A DNA stretch of 64,000 bases from a bacterium (lineage in GTDB: Bacteria > Bacillota > Clostridia > Lachnospirales > Lachnospiraceae): the NCBI GenBank assembly GCA_030539495.1, contig JAUNRX010000002.1, positions 32,740-96,739 of the forward strand. Reading direction: 5' to 3'. Position numbers and translations under genes: made by a program. Below, piece after piece: positions 33,900 to 43,504 of the stretch (the stretch's first letter is position 1; each line of letters opens with the position of its first letter). The notes under the pieces are model-generated. The model saw only the letters and a program-made list of their open reading frames with translations, ran no database searches and had not been told where the DNA came from.

Positions 33900-33917
33900 A
33901 TTGCACCTCCCTTTATA

Positions 33918-33961
33918 TGCAGTATACTATTTTTATACTATACGTGCTTGCAGTATTCTAT
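33918..33961. promoter_or_regulatory. Direct-repeat operator between GH13 and AraC genes
   Basis: TGCAGTATACTAT (33918-33930) and TGCAGTATTCTAT (33949-33961) are 13-bp direct repeats 31 bp apart, about three helical turns, in the 101-bp divergent intergenic region. Direct repeats on one face are typical of AraC-family sites. Confidence 0.6.
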
Positions 33962-34000
33962 TGAGTTTATAACACAAAACTATGATTGGAGGTAACTATA

Positions 34001-34870
34001 ATGTCTAACAGTATTCATGAGACCAAGACCCATGGCCAGCTTACCTTTCCCTATATCATCTATCGTGGAAACATTCCCAAATATCTGAGCTCCTATCCGC
34101 TCCACTGGCACGAAGAGTTTGAAATCGTCTACATTGTCAAAGGAAAAGGGCTTATTTCAATTCAATCTCAAAACTATGTGTGTACTGACCGAGATATTCT
34201 TCTTATTTCCCCTGGTCAAATTCATTCCTTCAGTCAGTATGAGGATGCTCAAATGGAGTATTTTAATCTTTTATTTCGTTTCTCCTTATTAGAGGAGAAT
34301 ATAAACGCGATCTGTTATCAAAAATACCTGCTTTCCATCCTAAATGGTCAAAAGCGGATTCCTTCCTATCTACCGTCTTCCTCTCCACTTAATCAACAGC
34401 TTACTCCTTATCTAACCTTTCTAATTGCCAACCGTAAGCGAAGTTACACTGACTTTGAGCTACTGATTAAATCAAATCTCTATGCCATATTGCATTACAT
34501 AAAGGAAACTGCTTCCTCTGCTACATCAGAAACATTAAATCAATTAGATTCCATTAATAAAATGAAACCTGTATTGGAATATGTACATCAAAACTATTCC
34601 TATGAAATGACTGTAAAGAAGGCAGCTTCTATCGCTGGTTTCTCAGAAAGCCATTTTATGAAAGTCTTTAAAACCGTTACCGGCAAACGATTTACCCAAT
34701 ATGTTACCCTGTATCGCCTAGAAGTCGCTGCCAGAGAATTACGTGATAGCAATCAGAAAATTATTGAGATTGCAGAAAATGTAGGGTTTCATAATTTATC
34801 ATATTTTATACGCACATTTACAAAACGCTATGGCATCTCGCCGTCCGCATATCGGAGCAATAGATTGTAA
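34001..34870 (+). CDS. AraC-family transcriptional regulator
   Basis: 289 aa. The N-terminal cupin sensor domain has LHWHEEFEIVYIVKGKG and SPGQIHSF. The C-terminal AraC double helix-turn-helix (about 190-289) has AASIAGFSESHFMKVFKTVTG and, in the second HTH, IAENVGFHNLSYFIRTFTKRYGISPSAYR. Such sensors usually bind sugars and activate glycan-use genes. The start is ATG 34001 with GGAGG about 8 bases upstream; an in-frame TTG at 33986 would overlap that site. Candidate targets are the divergent GH13 gene and the convergent GH26 gene. Confidence 0.92.
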   Translation: MSNSIHETKTHGQLTFPYIIYRGNIPKYLSSYPLHWHEEFEIVYIVKGKGLISIQSQNYVCTDRDILLISPGQIHSFSQYEDAQMEYFNLLFRFSLLEENINAICYQKYLLSILNGQKRIPSYLPSSSPLNQQLTPYLTFLIANRKRSYTDFELLIKSNLYAILHYIKETASSATSETLNQLDSINKMKPVLEYVHQNYSYEMTVKKAASIAGFSESHFMKVFKTVTGKRFTQYVTLYRLEVAARELRDSNQKIIEIAENVGFHNLSYFIRTFTKRYGISPSAYRSNRL

Positions 34871-34895
34871 CGTGAATTGTAACATCGTGTTTGAA

Positions 34896-34969
34896 AGGTA
34901 TCAAAAGAGGAGCCTTTGCCCGTAGACCGTTATCCATCTACCGAGCGACAGCTCCTTCTTTTGATACCT
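34896..34969. terminator. Long hairpin between AraC and GH26 genes
   Basis: AGGTATCAAAAGA (34896-34908) pairs with TCTTTTGATACCT (34957-34969). Inner pairs GGAGC/GCTCC and GTAGA/TCTAC extend the stem. It lies between convergent genes and probably terminates both, although the T-runs are only moderate. Confidence 0.65.
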
Positions 34970-34975
34970 ACTCTT

Positions 34976-37900
34976 TTATTTCTTCTTTGTCTTTACACTT
35001 TTTACAGAAGACATCTCGCCAACATACATTTTTCCATCGATCTTTTTGTATGCTGCGACTTTATATTTATATGTCTTATTCTTGCTTAATTTTGTAAGCG
35101 TAACCTGATTGTTCTTAACAGTCTTATACAGCTTATATGCTTTCTTCTTGCTGTCATAACGATAAATCTTATATCCCGTCACTCCACTTTGTTTCTTCCA
35201 AGATAATTTCAGTGAAGTCTTTTTCACACTACTGGCTTTTACACTGGTAACTTTCTTAGGGGTAACAATTACCGTACATTTTGCACTTACTTTACTACCA
35301 TCCTTTGCAACTGCATAAATATATGCTTTTCCTACACCAACAGCTGTTACTTTGCCTTTGCTGGATACTTTGGCAACCTTGCTATTACTTGTCTTCCAAG
35401 TTACTGATTTCACCGTTGCATCATTTGGTGTTACCTTTGTTACCTTCAGTGTCTTTGTCTTACCACTTATTAACGTAAGCTTGGACTGACTTAATGTAAG
35501 CTTTTTCACCTTTACGGCATTTACTGTAACTTTACATGTTGCTTTCTTATTTCCGTCTTTTGTTGTTACCGTAATAGTTGCAGTTCCTGGAGCAACTGCT
35601 GTAACCACACCATTTTTTACAGTTGCAACCTTACTGTTGCTGGTTGACCATGTTACATTTTTATTTGTTGCATTGGTTGGTAAAATACTTGCTGTTAATT
35701 TTACCGTTTTTCCTTTGTCTAACTTAACACTTGTCTTATTCAAGGATACTTTCGTTACAGCAACCGTTTTGTCTGTCTTATCGGTATCATCTGCTGCCGT
35801 TAAATCCTTTAATGGAGCAGCAGTAATGATTTGTCCATTGCTATCAACTTTCTTTAAATCAGTATCACTGATCTTTACCGTCTTAATATCATCAAATGTT
35901 ACAGTTCCACTTACTTTATAGTTTCCTTTTTCATCTTTTTGTCCTGTATAGTTTTCTGGAATAGAGTTGCACCAAACTGCAAATTTTGTAATATTGCTTG
36001 GATCAAATGTTCCATTTTGTTTTCCCTTAAAGGAAGAGAACGGAATTGTTACATATTGTGCCTTTGTTCCCTTTACAAAATCTGATAAATAAGACTCAAA
36101 CTCTTCTCCATTTGATACAAACTGAAGAACTAATTTTTGTCCATTTCCATCTGGATTTACCCACATAGAAAATGCATTATAAGCAGAATAATTGGTATTT
36201 GCAAGAGCTTTCCCAACACCGGTCCATACTTCAGTTCCTTTGTATGTCAACGTATAGTTAAATGCTCCTCCATAAGAACCATTTACTTTATTTTTGCTGT
36301 CCAGGCTAAAGGAACATGTACAGTTTGCAGCGGAGTTTGGAGTACCATAAGTACTAGAAAGCAATGCATCATTTCCATTATAGAATTCAAAATCATCAAT
36401 GCTATAAGCTGGTGCTACATCCTTCTCCTTATTAAAACTAATAAACTGGGAACTGGAGATTGTAGTGCCATCAGCAACTAGCGTAATGGTTCCCACATCG
36501 GTTTTACCCAGACTCTTTAAGGTCGCAGCATCAAGTGCAGCTTCATATAAGCCTTCCTTATTCTTAGCTGCTGTTAATGTAATTGCCTTTGATGTCTCAG
36601 AAGCCTTAATTACAAACTGAACGCTCTTTGCATTCTCAATATTTGCCTTTAATGTCGTAGGATTAAGAATAACCGCATAATCTTTTGGTGTAATCAGATA
36701 ACCGCTTGGATTTGTATAGGTCTCTCCTGCTACCGTCTTACTTAAAGCCCCATTCTCCCCATAGAAATTAGTTCCGTTGGCAAAAATAGAGGATGGATCG
36801 TTATAAAAATCAATAAAATCATTTACCAGCTCTTGGCCTAATGTATCGTTGTATTTATATGGTACAAAGAAGTTAGCGTCATCAAAGTTTGCCCATACCA
36901 AGTAATATGGCATGCCTGTCTTTTGAGCTACCTCCATAATCTTTGTAAACCACTTATGACCTGCGATTGGATTTTCTGTAATAGCAAGCCCGGCCATGTC
37001 TCCATTGGATCTCATAACACGGCATCCTGTTTCTGAAATTGCAGGAATCTTACCATGGCTCTTTGCAATGGAAGCTACCACGTCACAGCTCTGCTCTAAG
37101 TTATCAAAGAATTGTTCATTAAAATCTGCTGGATACGTGTTGTAATCATCATAGTAATCAAATGCAACGATATCGATATATTCATCACCTGGATACCTCT
37201 GTAAATACTCCTCTTCGGAAGCAATTGGCCCATTAGGTGAGTAAATGTATAACAGGTTATGAACACCTTTGTCTTTCAAATAATCTACCATATAGCGGTA
37301 AACAGCCTTATAGGACTCTACACTTGTTGTAGATCCCCACCAGAACCAATTGCCGTTATTTTCATGGAACGGACGATATAAAATAGGGATATTCTCTTTT
37401 TGCAATTCCAGAGCGTAGTCTGCAATCATATCAAGGTAGTCATTATAAACATCATTATAAGCACCACCCTCAAGAATTTGATCTGCACAGTTATTGGAGC
37501 AGTCCTTAGACTCTGAGAAATCGCAAGCCGTAAAGTCATACGTTCCATCTGCATTTTTTACAATCTTCTTATTTGTGAAGTTTGGCATATGGCAAGATAA
37601 CGTTACAATGGAACCATTTTCATAAGCCTTCTTAGATGCGGCTACTGAAGCTGCAAGCGCATCTTTTCGATTAGTCGTACTTGTCTCACATCCAGATAAA
37701 GACAAGCTGTCAATTCCGGTAATTGCAGGCAATGTTCCAACCATATCTTCAACATCTGAAGTTACACCATCGTCTCTTACGGAACGAAACGTCGCATTCT
37801 GATGTCCGAATAATACTTGATCATTTGCCATTAAGGATTTCAAGTAGGATGCCAATACAGTTGTCTCTTTGGTAGCCTCACCATCTACTAATTTGACACT

Positions 37901-39061
37901 GGATACCATATCCGAAATATCAGCTGTATCTACCGTATCTTTTACTTTAGCTGTAATCGGTACAAAATTTTCAGTAGCATCTGCCTGAGCCAAGGTCACA
38001 TCATCAATATAGACTGTTCCCTTAAAATCGGTATTCTGTCCTATAATACCAAGTGTTAACGAGCTTAATGGCTCCTCATTTGGCTTAAAGGTAACCTTTA
38101 CAATTCCGGTATTCATTCCATTTCCCAAGGACTGAATGGAGCTAGCCACTAACTCGCCTTGTTTATTGATAATCTCAGCATTCTCTCCTGCGCCAAAGAT
38201 CTTAGTCGCAAAGGTAAACTTCTCTGGGTATGTAATACGGAATGATACTACATTATAGTTACTTACATCAAGTCCCTTCTCAAAGTTCTTCTTAATCTTT
38301 GCTTCACTCCAGCCAGTTGCTGCATTGGCAGAATAATCAAGTTTTAATTCTAGTCTTTGATTCTCTTGATCATAAGCAACCTCTGGTTTCTCTGCCCTTG
38401 TTTCTGAATTGGCATTGCCATTGGAATACTCATAACCTTCTTCAGGCTCCCATCCCTGTAAATCTTCGTTAAATGCACCTACTACCGTTGGATCTTGTGG
38501 AGTTAGGACTGCCTCCTGCTCCTTTGTAATCTTTACATCACTAAAAGTAATGGCTCCCGTAAAGTTCGTTCCTACGGCGCGAATTAAAAGTGACTGCATG
38601 CTGCCCTCTTTGTCAAAGGTCAAGCTTGCCTTAGCAGAGTAGGTTCCATCTGTATTCAGAGTAAATTCCGACTTTGAAAACTGTGGCCATCCAGCCTTAA
38701 TAAGGGTATCCCAGTTATTCTCCTGCTGGAATTCATCGGCCTCAATTTTGATATATCCATCCTTTAATGAGTCATATCCCTCTTTTGTAACAGTCATGGT
38801 AAATGATAAGTTAGAATCTGCCGGAATGGCCGTCTCATCTCCCTTAAAGGTAACCTGTCCTGGAGTATTCCAGTCCTCTGTCTCTCCAAATACTAGTTCC
38901 CCTGTGGATACACTATCTTTACTTTCCCAGACAACACTTTCCTGGGCTGCATACACAATGGTTGGTGAATTCAGTCCTGGATAGTCTGTAAAGGTATAAG
39001 ATACCGTAAGTACGGTTGCAAGCCCCATTGCAATCATTCGTTTACGTATTACTCTTTTCAT
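34976..39061 (-). CDS. Secreted multidomain GH26 beta-mannanase
   Basis: 1361 aa. The signal peptide (1 to about 39) ends VYAA. Two carbohydrate-binding-type beta domains follow (about 45-185 and 195-370), then a GH26 catalytic domain (about 395-760). Its acid/base is Glu567 (RPFHENNGNWFWWG) and its nucleophile Glu677 (AISETGC), 110 residues apart as in known mannanases. Next come an Ig-like segment (about 780-880), a further CBM-like domain (about 890-1080), two Big2 Ig-like repeats (about 1105-1270) and a lysine-rich fibronectin III domain at the end. The basic tail may bind the cell wall. It likely hydrolyses beta-1,4-mannan outside the cell. GGGAG precedes the ATG. Confidence 0.93.
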   Translation of the reverse strand: MKRVIRKRMIAMGLATVLTVSYTFTDYPGLNSPTIVYAAQESVVWESKDSVSTGELVFGETEDWNTPGQVTFKGDETAIPADSNLSFTMTVTKEGYDSLKDGYIKIEADEFQQENNWDTLIKAGWPQFSKSEFTLNTDGTYSAKASLTFDKEGSMQSLLIRAVGTNFTGAITFSDVKITKEQEAVLTPQDPTVVGAFNEDLQGWEPEEGYEYSNGNANSETRAEKPEVAYDQENQRLELKLDYSANAATGWSEAKIKKNFEKGLDVSNYNVVSFRITYPEKFTFATKIFGAGENAEIINKQGELVASSIQSLGNGMNTGIVKVTFKPNEEPLSSLTLGIIGQNTDFKGTVYIDDVTLAQADATENFVPITAKVKDTVDTADISDMVSSVKLVDGEATKETTVLASYLKSLMANDQVLFGHQNATFRSVRDDGVTSDVEDMVGTLPAITGIDSLSLSGCETSTTNRKDALAASVAASKKAYENGSIVTLSCHMPNFTNKKIVKNADGTYDFTACDFSESKDCSNNCADQILEGGAYNDVYNDYLDMIADYALELQKENIPILYRPFHENNGNWFWWGSTTSVESYKAVYRYMVDYLKDKGVHNLLYIYSPNGPIASEEEYLQRYPGDEYIDIVAFDYYDDYNTYPADFNEQFFDNLEQSCDVVASIAKSHGKIPAISETGCRVMRSNGDMAGLAITENPIAGHKWFTKIMEVAQKTGMPYYLVWANFDDANFFVPYKYNDTLGQELVNDFIDFYNDPSSIFANGTNFYGENGALSKTVAGETYTNPSGYLITPKDYAVILNPTTLKANIENAKSVQFVIKASETSKAITLTAAKNKEGLYEAALDAATLKSLGKTDVGTITLVADGTTISSSQFISFNKEKDVAPAYSIDDFEFYNGNDALLSSTYGTPNSAANCTCSFSLDSKNKVNGSYGGAFNYTLTYKGTEVWTGVGKALANTNYSAYNAFSMWVNPDGNGQKLVLQFVSNGEEFESYLSDFVKGTKAQYVTIPFSSFKGKQNGTFDPSNITKFAVWCNSIPENYTGQKDEKGNYKVSGTVTFDDIKTVKISDTDLKKVDSNGQIITAAPLKDLTAADDTDKTDKTVAVTKVSLNKTSVKLDKGKTVKLTASILPTNATNKNVTWSTSNSKVATVKNGVVTAVAPGTATITVTTKDGNKKATCKVTVNAVKVKKLTLSQSKLTLISGKTKTLKVTKVTPNDATVKSVTWKTSNSKVAKVSSKGKVTAVGVGKAYIYAVAKDGSKVSAKCTVIVTPKKVTSVKASSVKKTSLKLSWKKQSGVTGYKIYRYDSKKKAYKLYKTVKNNQVTLTKLSKNKTYKYKVAAYKKIDGKMYVGEMSSVKSVKTKKK

Positions 39062-39276
39062 ACGCTCTCTCCCTTCTTTGCTTAAAATAACTTATTTTCT
39101 TGTTACTTATGCTGATTAATTTAAGTAAACTACAAGTTAAATTAATTATATTTCATAAAGGTGGAAAATACAATTGAAGCGCCCCTAATTTTCTCCTAAT
39201 TTATTCCAAATATAAGACTGATTTTTAAGCAATATGCCCATAGCTTAAATAACTAAATTCCAAAATTTAAGCAACG

Positions 39277-39330
39277 AAAAAGGAGCCTTAAGACAATACC
39301 ATTCGGTATCGTTCTGAAAGCTCCTTTTTT
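39277..39330. terminator. Intrinsic terminator after the ACT-domain gene
   Basis: AAAAAGGAGC pairs with GCTCCTTTTTT, with an inner ATACC/GGTAT stem. It lies between the GH26 start region and the end of the IOR operon (stop at 39351). The remaining gap 39062-39276 is AT-rich upstream DNA of the mannanase gene. Confidence 0.85.
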
Positions 39331-39350
39331 ATTATAAACCGTACATTTAT

Positions 39351-39788
39351 TTAGTCTTCACAATTAATCTTATATGCATCCTCTGCTGGGAATAACTCGT
39401 ATCCACAATGAATCAGAGTATCCACGGCTTTCTCGGTATCGCTTGTCTTAACAATCAGGGAAGCGTTTTCACCGGTTGCAAGGGTATACATATACTCTAC
39501 GGATAAATCTGCTGCTACAATATCAGTTAATACCTTTTGCAGCTTGCCAATGTTATGAGGCAGCTTAATTGCAATGACATCTGTAAGCATTGCTGAAAAT
39601 TCAGCATCTTTTAGCACTTGCTTACCTTTAATCGGATCGGAAACGATTAAGCGAAGCACGCCATATTCTGCCGTATCCGCAAGGCTTAAGGATACGATAT
39701 TAATCTCATTTTTAGCAAGAGTCTCTGTTACTTTCTCAAGACGCCCTTCACGGTTTTCAATAAATACAGATAATTGTTTAATCACCAT
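39351..39788 (-). CDS. Tandem ACT-domain protein
   Basis: About 145 aa made of two ACT domains: QLSVFIENREGRLEKVTETLAKNEINI and, in the second half, IKLPHNIGKLQKVLTDIVAADLSVEY. ACT domains bind amino acids. Genes of this kind commonly follow iorAB-paaK and probably sense an aromatic amino acid or its keto acid. I used ATG 39788 because GGAGAG lies about 9 bases upstream. An ATG at 39842 overlapping the paaK stop is possible and would add 18 residues. Last gene of the operon. Confidence 0.88.
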   Translation of the reverse strand: MVIKQLSVFIENREGRLEKVTETLAKNEINIVSLSLADTAEYGVLRLIVSDPIKGKQVLKDAEFSAMLTDVIAIKLPHNIGKLQKVLTDIVAADLSVEYMYTLATGENASLIVKTSDTEKAVDTLIHCGYELFPAEDAYKINCED

Positions 39789-39841
39789 GCAATCACTCTC
39801 CAATCTAACGTTTAAGCACCCTATGGCACTATATGTACTCA

Positions 39842-41140
39842 TTATATAAGTTTACGTTTATCAATGACACGTTTTGCTTTTCCTTCACTTCGCTCAATGG
39901 TTCTAGGCTCTACCAGTTTGACTTTGACTGCGATGCCTAATGCCTGTTGCAATGTATGTGCAATCTTATTCGTAAGTCCTTCTAACTTACGGATTTCATC
40001 AGAGAAGAAACGTTCCTCCACTTCTACCAATACTTCCAGTGTATCCAGATTATTGACACGGTCTACGATTAATTGATAATGTGGGCTTGTCTCACCCATT
40101 TCAAGAAGAGCGCTCTCGACTTGAGAAGGGAATACATTCACACCACGGATTATCAGCATATCATCAGAACGCCCTTTAAATCTGGAAATTCGAGCAAGGG
40201 TACGTCCACATTCACATTTATCATAAGTAATACTAGTTAAGTCTTTCGTGCGATAACGGAATAATGGAAGTGCTTCCTTTGTAAGCGTGGTAAATACCAG
40301 TTCCCCGGTTTCACCAGGAGCACAAGGCTCCAAAGTTTCCGGATTGATTACTTCAGGTAAGAAATGATCCTCCCAAACATGCAATCCATTATGGCATTCA
40401 CAGTCTGCAGCCACACCAGGTCCCATGATCTCGCTTAATCCATAAATATCATGACAAGTGATATTTAACTTATGTTCGATTTCACGTCGCATATTTTCTG
40501 TCCATGGCTCAGCTCCACAGATTGCCTTCTTTAGCTTGATATTACCGATTGCGTCTGCATCTTCTAGGGCCTCTGCAATATGAAGCAGGTAAGACGGAGT
40601 ACAGGCAATCGCCGTAACCCCAAAATCCTGCATCATCGTAATTTGTTTCTTTGTGTTTCCGACAGACATTGGAACAACCGTGGCACCAAGGTTTTCAGCA
40701 CCGTAATGCACGCCAAGTCCGCCGGTAAACATACCATATCCATAAGAAATCTGTATCTTATCCTTAGAATCAATCCCAGCCATGCATAACGCTCTTGCTA
40801 CACATTCCTGCCAGATTTCAATGTCCTTTCTAGAATACCCTACAACCGTTGCCTTTCCAGTTGTTCCAGAGGAAGCATGGATACGGACAACTTCAGACTG
40901 AGGAATGGCAAATAAGCCAAAAGGATAGTTGTCTCTAAGGTCAGTCTTCGTTGTAAATGGTAACTTATTTAAATCCTCAATCCCACGGATATCTCCAGGT
41001 TCAATTCCCAATGCCTGCATCTTTTTTCGATAAAACTCTACATTGTGATACACTCTGGAAACCATTTTCTTAAGTCTTGCACTTTGAAGAGCTTCCAGTT
41101 CATCCCTGCTCATGCACTCCTTCGTTTCATTCCATATCAT
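39842..41140 (-). CDS. paaK: Phenylacetate-CoA ligase (aryl-acetate CoA ligase)
   Basis: 432-aa adenylate-forming ligase converting arylacetates (phenylacetate, indoleacetate) to CoA thioesters with ATP. Motifs are the P-loop-like [27 protein letters not shown] and the C-terminal hinge [11 protein letters not shown], with [17 protein letters not shown] at the end. The zinc-type cysteine set near [10 protein letters not shown] is present. The start is ATG 41140 with GGAGG 8 bases upstream. Next to iorAB it can act on the product of arylpyruvate oxidation, or in reverse make ATP from the acyl-CoA. That direction is inference. Confidence 0.94.
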   Translation of the reverse strand: MIWNETKECMSRDELEALQSARLKKMVSRVYHNVEFYRKKMQALGIEPGDIRGIEDLNKLPFTTKTDLRDNYPFGLFAIPQSEVVRIHASSGTTGKATVVGYSRKDIEIWQECVARALCMAGIDSKDKIQISYGYGMFTGGLGVHYGAENLGATVVPMSVGNTKKQITMMQDFGVTAIACTPSYLLHIAEALEDADAIGNIKLKKAICGAEPWTENMRREIEHKLNITCHDIYGLSEIMGPGVAADCECHNGLHVWEDHFLPEVINPETLEPCAPGETGELVFTTLTKEALPLFRYRTKDLTSITYDKCECGRTLARISRFKGRSDDMLIIRGVNVFPSQVESALLEMGETSPHYQLIVDRVNNLDTLEVLVEVEERFFSDEIRKLEGLTNKIAHTLQQALGIAVKVKLVEPRTIERSEGKAKRVIDKRKLI

Positions 41141-41163
41141 ACGTAAATCCTCCCAAATCAAAT

Positions 41164-41736
41164 TTAATTATGAAGATTATATCCAATATCAAATGCTTTC
41201 TTATTGATTTCGATTGTCTTAGGTGGAACGGTCTGTTCAATTACCGTAATCCAGTCCTTATAGTCAATATCCATATGTTTTGCAGCAATTCCCAAAACCA
41301 CATTATTAAATACACGAGTATTTCCTAATTTCTTTGCCTCTTCCATGGCATCGACTTTTAACACCTTGTATTTCTGCTCCAACCCTTCGATAATATCTTC
41401 CGGATATTTTGCAGCACCGATGACTACTGGCATTGGATCGATACGTTGGTCATTTACAATAAGTACACCATCTTTTTTAAGGAAATGTGCATAACGGAGT
41501 GCTTCCAAACGCTCAAATGCAATTAAAACATCCGCAGTACCTTCTTCTACGATTGGCTCTGCTACCTTTTCTCCATAACGGACATAAGTAACAACGGAGC
41601 CTCCACGCTGTGCCATACCATGTACTTCGCTGATTTTTACATCGTATCCCACATGAAGCATTAATTTACCTAGAATTCTACTTGTTAATAAGGTGCCCTG
41701 TCCGCCAACACCTACAATCATAATATTTTTAGTCAT
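41164..41736 (-). CDS. iorB: Indolepyruvate:ferredoxin oxidoreductase beta subunit
   Basis: 190-aa gamma-domain-type subunit (IorB). It begins [20 protein letters not shown], the family's glycine-rich motif, and contains [20 protein letters not shown]. It pairs with IorA to oxidise arylpyruvates (from Trp, Phe, Tyr) to aryl-acetyl-CoA, reducing ferredoxin. AGGAGG precedes the ATG at 41736. It lies 12 bp after iorA and 23 bp before paaK, in one operon. Confidence 0.95.
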   Translation of the reverse strand: MTKNIMIVGVGGQGTLLTSRILGKLMLHVGYDVKISEVHGMAQRGGSVVTYVRYGEKVAEPIVEEGTADVLIAFERLEALRYAHFLKKDGVLIVNDQRIDPMPVVIGAAKYPEDIIEGLEQKYKVLKVDAMEEAKKLGNTRVFNNVVLGIAAKHMDIDYKDWITVIEQTVPPKTIEINKKAFDIGYNLHN

Positions 41737-41748
41737 GTTAGCTTCCTC

Positions 41749-43488
41749 CTATAATTCTACTTTTGAAATGGCACCAAATTTACATTTTGAAGCACATAAA
41801 CCACAGCCATTACACATCGTATCGTTGATCTTGATCGTTCCATCTTCACATTTCGTAATTGCTGGACATCCCGGTTTTAAACAGCTTCCGCATTTCTTAC
41901 AAATGTCTGCGTCAATCTTATATTGGAACTTGATTGGTTCTTTATTTAATAGAGCACAAGGAGCCTTTGTAATAATGACGCTGATTGCATCACGAGCCAC
42001 CTCTCGTTTGATGGTTTCTTCCAATGTATCTACGTCAAATGCGCTTACTTCGTATACGTTTTCAATACCAATTGCCTTACAAAGGTGATAAATATTGATT
42101 GCATATGTTGGTTCCCCTGATAACATCTTACCGGTTGCCGCATGGTCCTGATGTCCTGTCATTCCTGTTGTAGAGTTGTCAAGGATCATAACGGTTCCGG
42201 TTGCCTGGTTGTATACCATATTCATAAGAGAGTTTACACCGGTATGCATAAAGGTAGAATCACCAATAACTGCTACCCAGTTCTTAATAAACTCTCTTCC
42301 CTTTGCTTTTTCCATACCATGTAACATGGAGATACTAGATCCCATACAGACCGTGGTATCAACTACACTAAGTGGAGCAACGGCGCCTAATGTATAGCAT
42401 CCAATATCGCCTGCTGCATGGATTTTTAATTTATTAAGGACCGAATATACGCTTCTGTGAGGACATCCTGGACATAGGATTGGTGGTCTATTTGGAATTT
42501 GTGCCGGTGCTTCCAGATCCAAACTTTCTTTCAATAATGCTTTGCGAAGTAAGTTTGCGCTATATTCACCTTGGATTGTGAAGATTTCTTTTCCAGTTGC
42601 TTTAATTCCCCAAGATTTTACTTGTTCTTCGATTACTGGTTCTAATTCTTCTACTATGTACAATTCTTCTACGTTTTTTGCAAACTCTTCAATTAATGTT
42701 CTTGGCAATGGATTTACTAAGCCAAGTTTTAATACAGAAGCATTTGGCAAGACTTCTTTTACGTATTGATAAGGAATGCCTGAGGTAATAATTCCGATTT
42801 TCTTATCATTGTATTCGACTTTATTGATTGGAAACTCTGCTGCATCGAGTGCAAGCTTCTTATTTCTTTCTTCTACGACAATATGGCGTAACTTTGCATT
42901 TCCAGGCATCATGACATTCTTTTGCATATTCCGTTCATATGGCTTATCTTCCGGCTCTATTCGAACATTTAATTCCACTAATCCCTGGGAATGTGAAAGT
43001 CTTGTAGTCGTACGAACCATAACAGGTGTATCATAGTTCTCACTTAGATCAAATGCAAACTTGATAAATTCTTTTGCTTCTGCACTGTCCGATGGCTCAA
43101 TAACAGGCACGTTAGCTGCTCTTGCAACCATTCTGGAGTCTTGCTCATTTTGTGAGCTATATAAACCAGGGTCATCTGCTGCTACTAATACCAAACCTCC
43201 ATTTACTCCTGAATAAGCAATGGAATACAGCGGGTCAGCTGCAACATTGACACCAACATGTTTCATAGACGCTAAGGCACGAACACCGCTTACAGATGCA
43301 CCAATTGCAACTTCCATTGCAACCTTCTCATTGGGAGACCACTCTGCATATACTCCATCATACTTTACTAAGTTTTCACTAATTTCTGTACTTGGTGTTC
43401 CTGGATACGCTGCAGAAACTTTTACTCCTGCTTCATACGCACCTCTTGCAAATGCTTCATTGCCAAGCATTATTACTTTGTTTGACAC
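41749..43488 (-). CDS. iorA: Indolepyruvate:ferredoxin oxidoreductase alpha subunit
   Basis: 579-aa catalytic subunit. The N-terminal pyrimidine-binding half has GNEAFARGAYEAGVKVSAAYPGTPSTEI. The TPP-binding half has GDIGCYTLG and GDSTFMHTGVNSLMN. The C-terminus carries two [4Fe-4S] clusters (CKKCGSCLKPGCP and CNGCGLCASKC). It is oxygen sensitive in known relatives, consistent with an anaerobe. The start is GTG 43488 with AGGTGG 7 bases upstream; an ATG at codon 7 is less well placed. Confidence 0.95.
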   Translation of the reverse strand: MSNKVIMLGNEAFARGAYEAGVKVSAAYPGTPSTEISENLVKYDGVYAEWSPNEKVAMEVAIGASVSGVRALASMKHVGVNVAADPLYSIAYSGVNGGLVLVAADDPGLYSSQNEQDSRMVARAANVPVIEPSDSAEAKEFIKFAFDLSENYDTPVMVRTTTRLSHSQGLVELNVRIEPEDKPYERNMQKNVMMPGNAKLRHIVVEERNKKLALDAAEFPINKVEYNDKKIGIITSGIPYQYVKEVLPNASVLKLGLVNPLPRTLIEEFAKNVEELYIVEELEPVIEEQVKSWGIKATGKEIFTIQGEYSANLLRKALLKESLDLEAPAQIPNRPPILCPGCPHRSVYSVLNKLKIHAAGDIGCYTLGAVAPLSVVDTTVCMGSSISMLHGMEKAKGREFIKNWVAVIGDSTFMHTGVNSLMNMVYNQATGTVMILDNSTTGMTGHQDHAATGKMLSGEPTYAINIYHLCKAIGIENVYEVSAFDVDTLEETIKREVARDAISVIITKAPCALLNKEPIKFQYKIDADICKKCGSCLKPGCPAITKCEDGTIKINDTMCNGCGLCASKCKFGAISKVEL

Positions 43489-43504
43489 AAAAATCCACCT
43501 TTCT

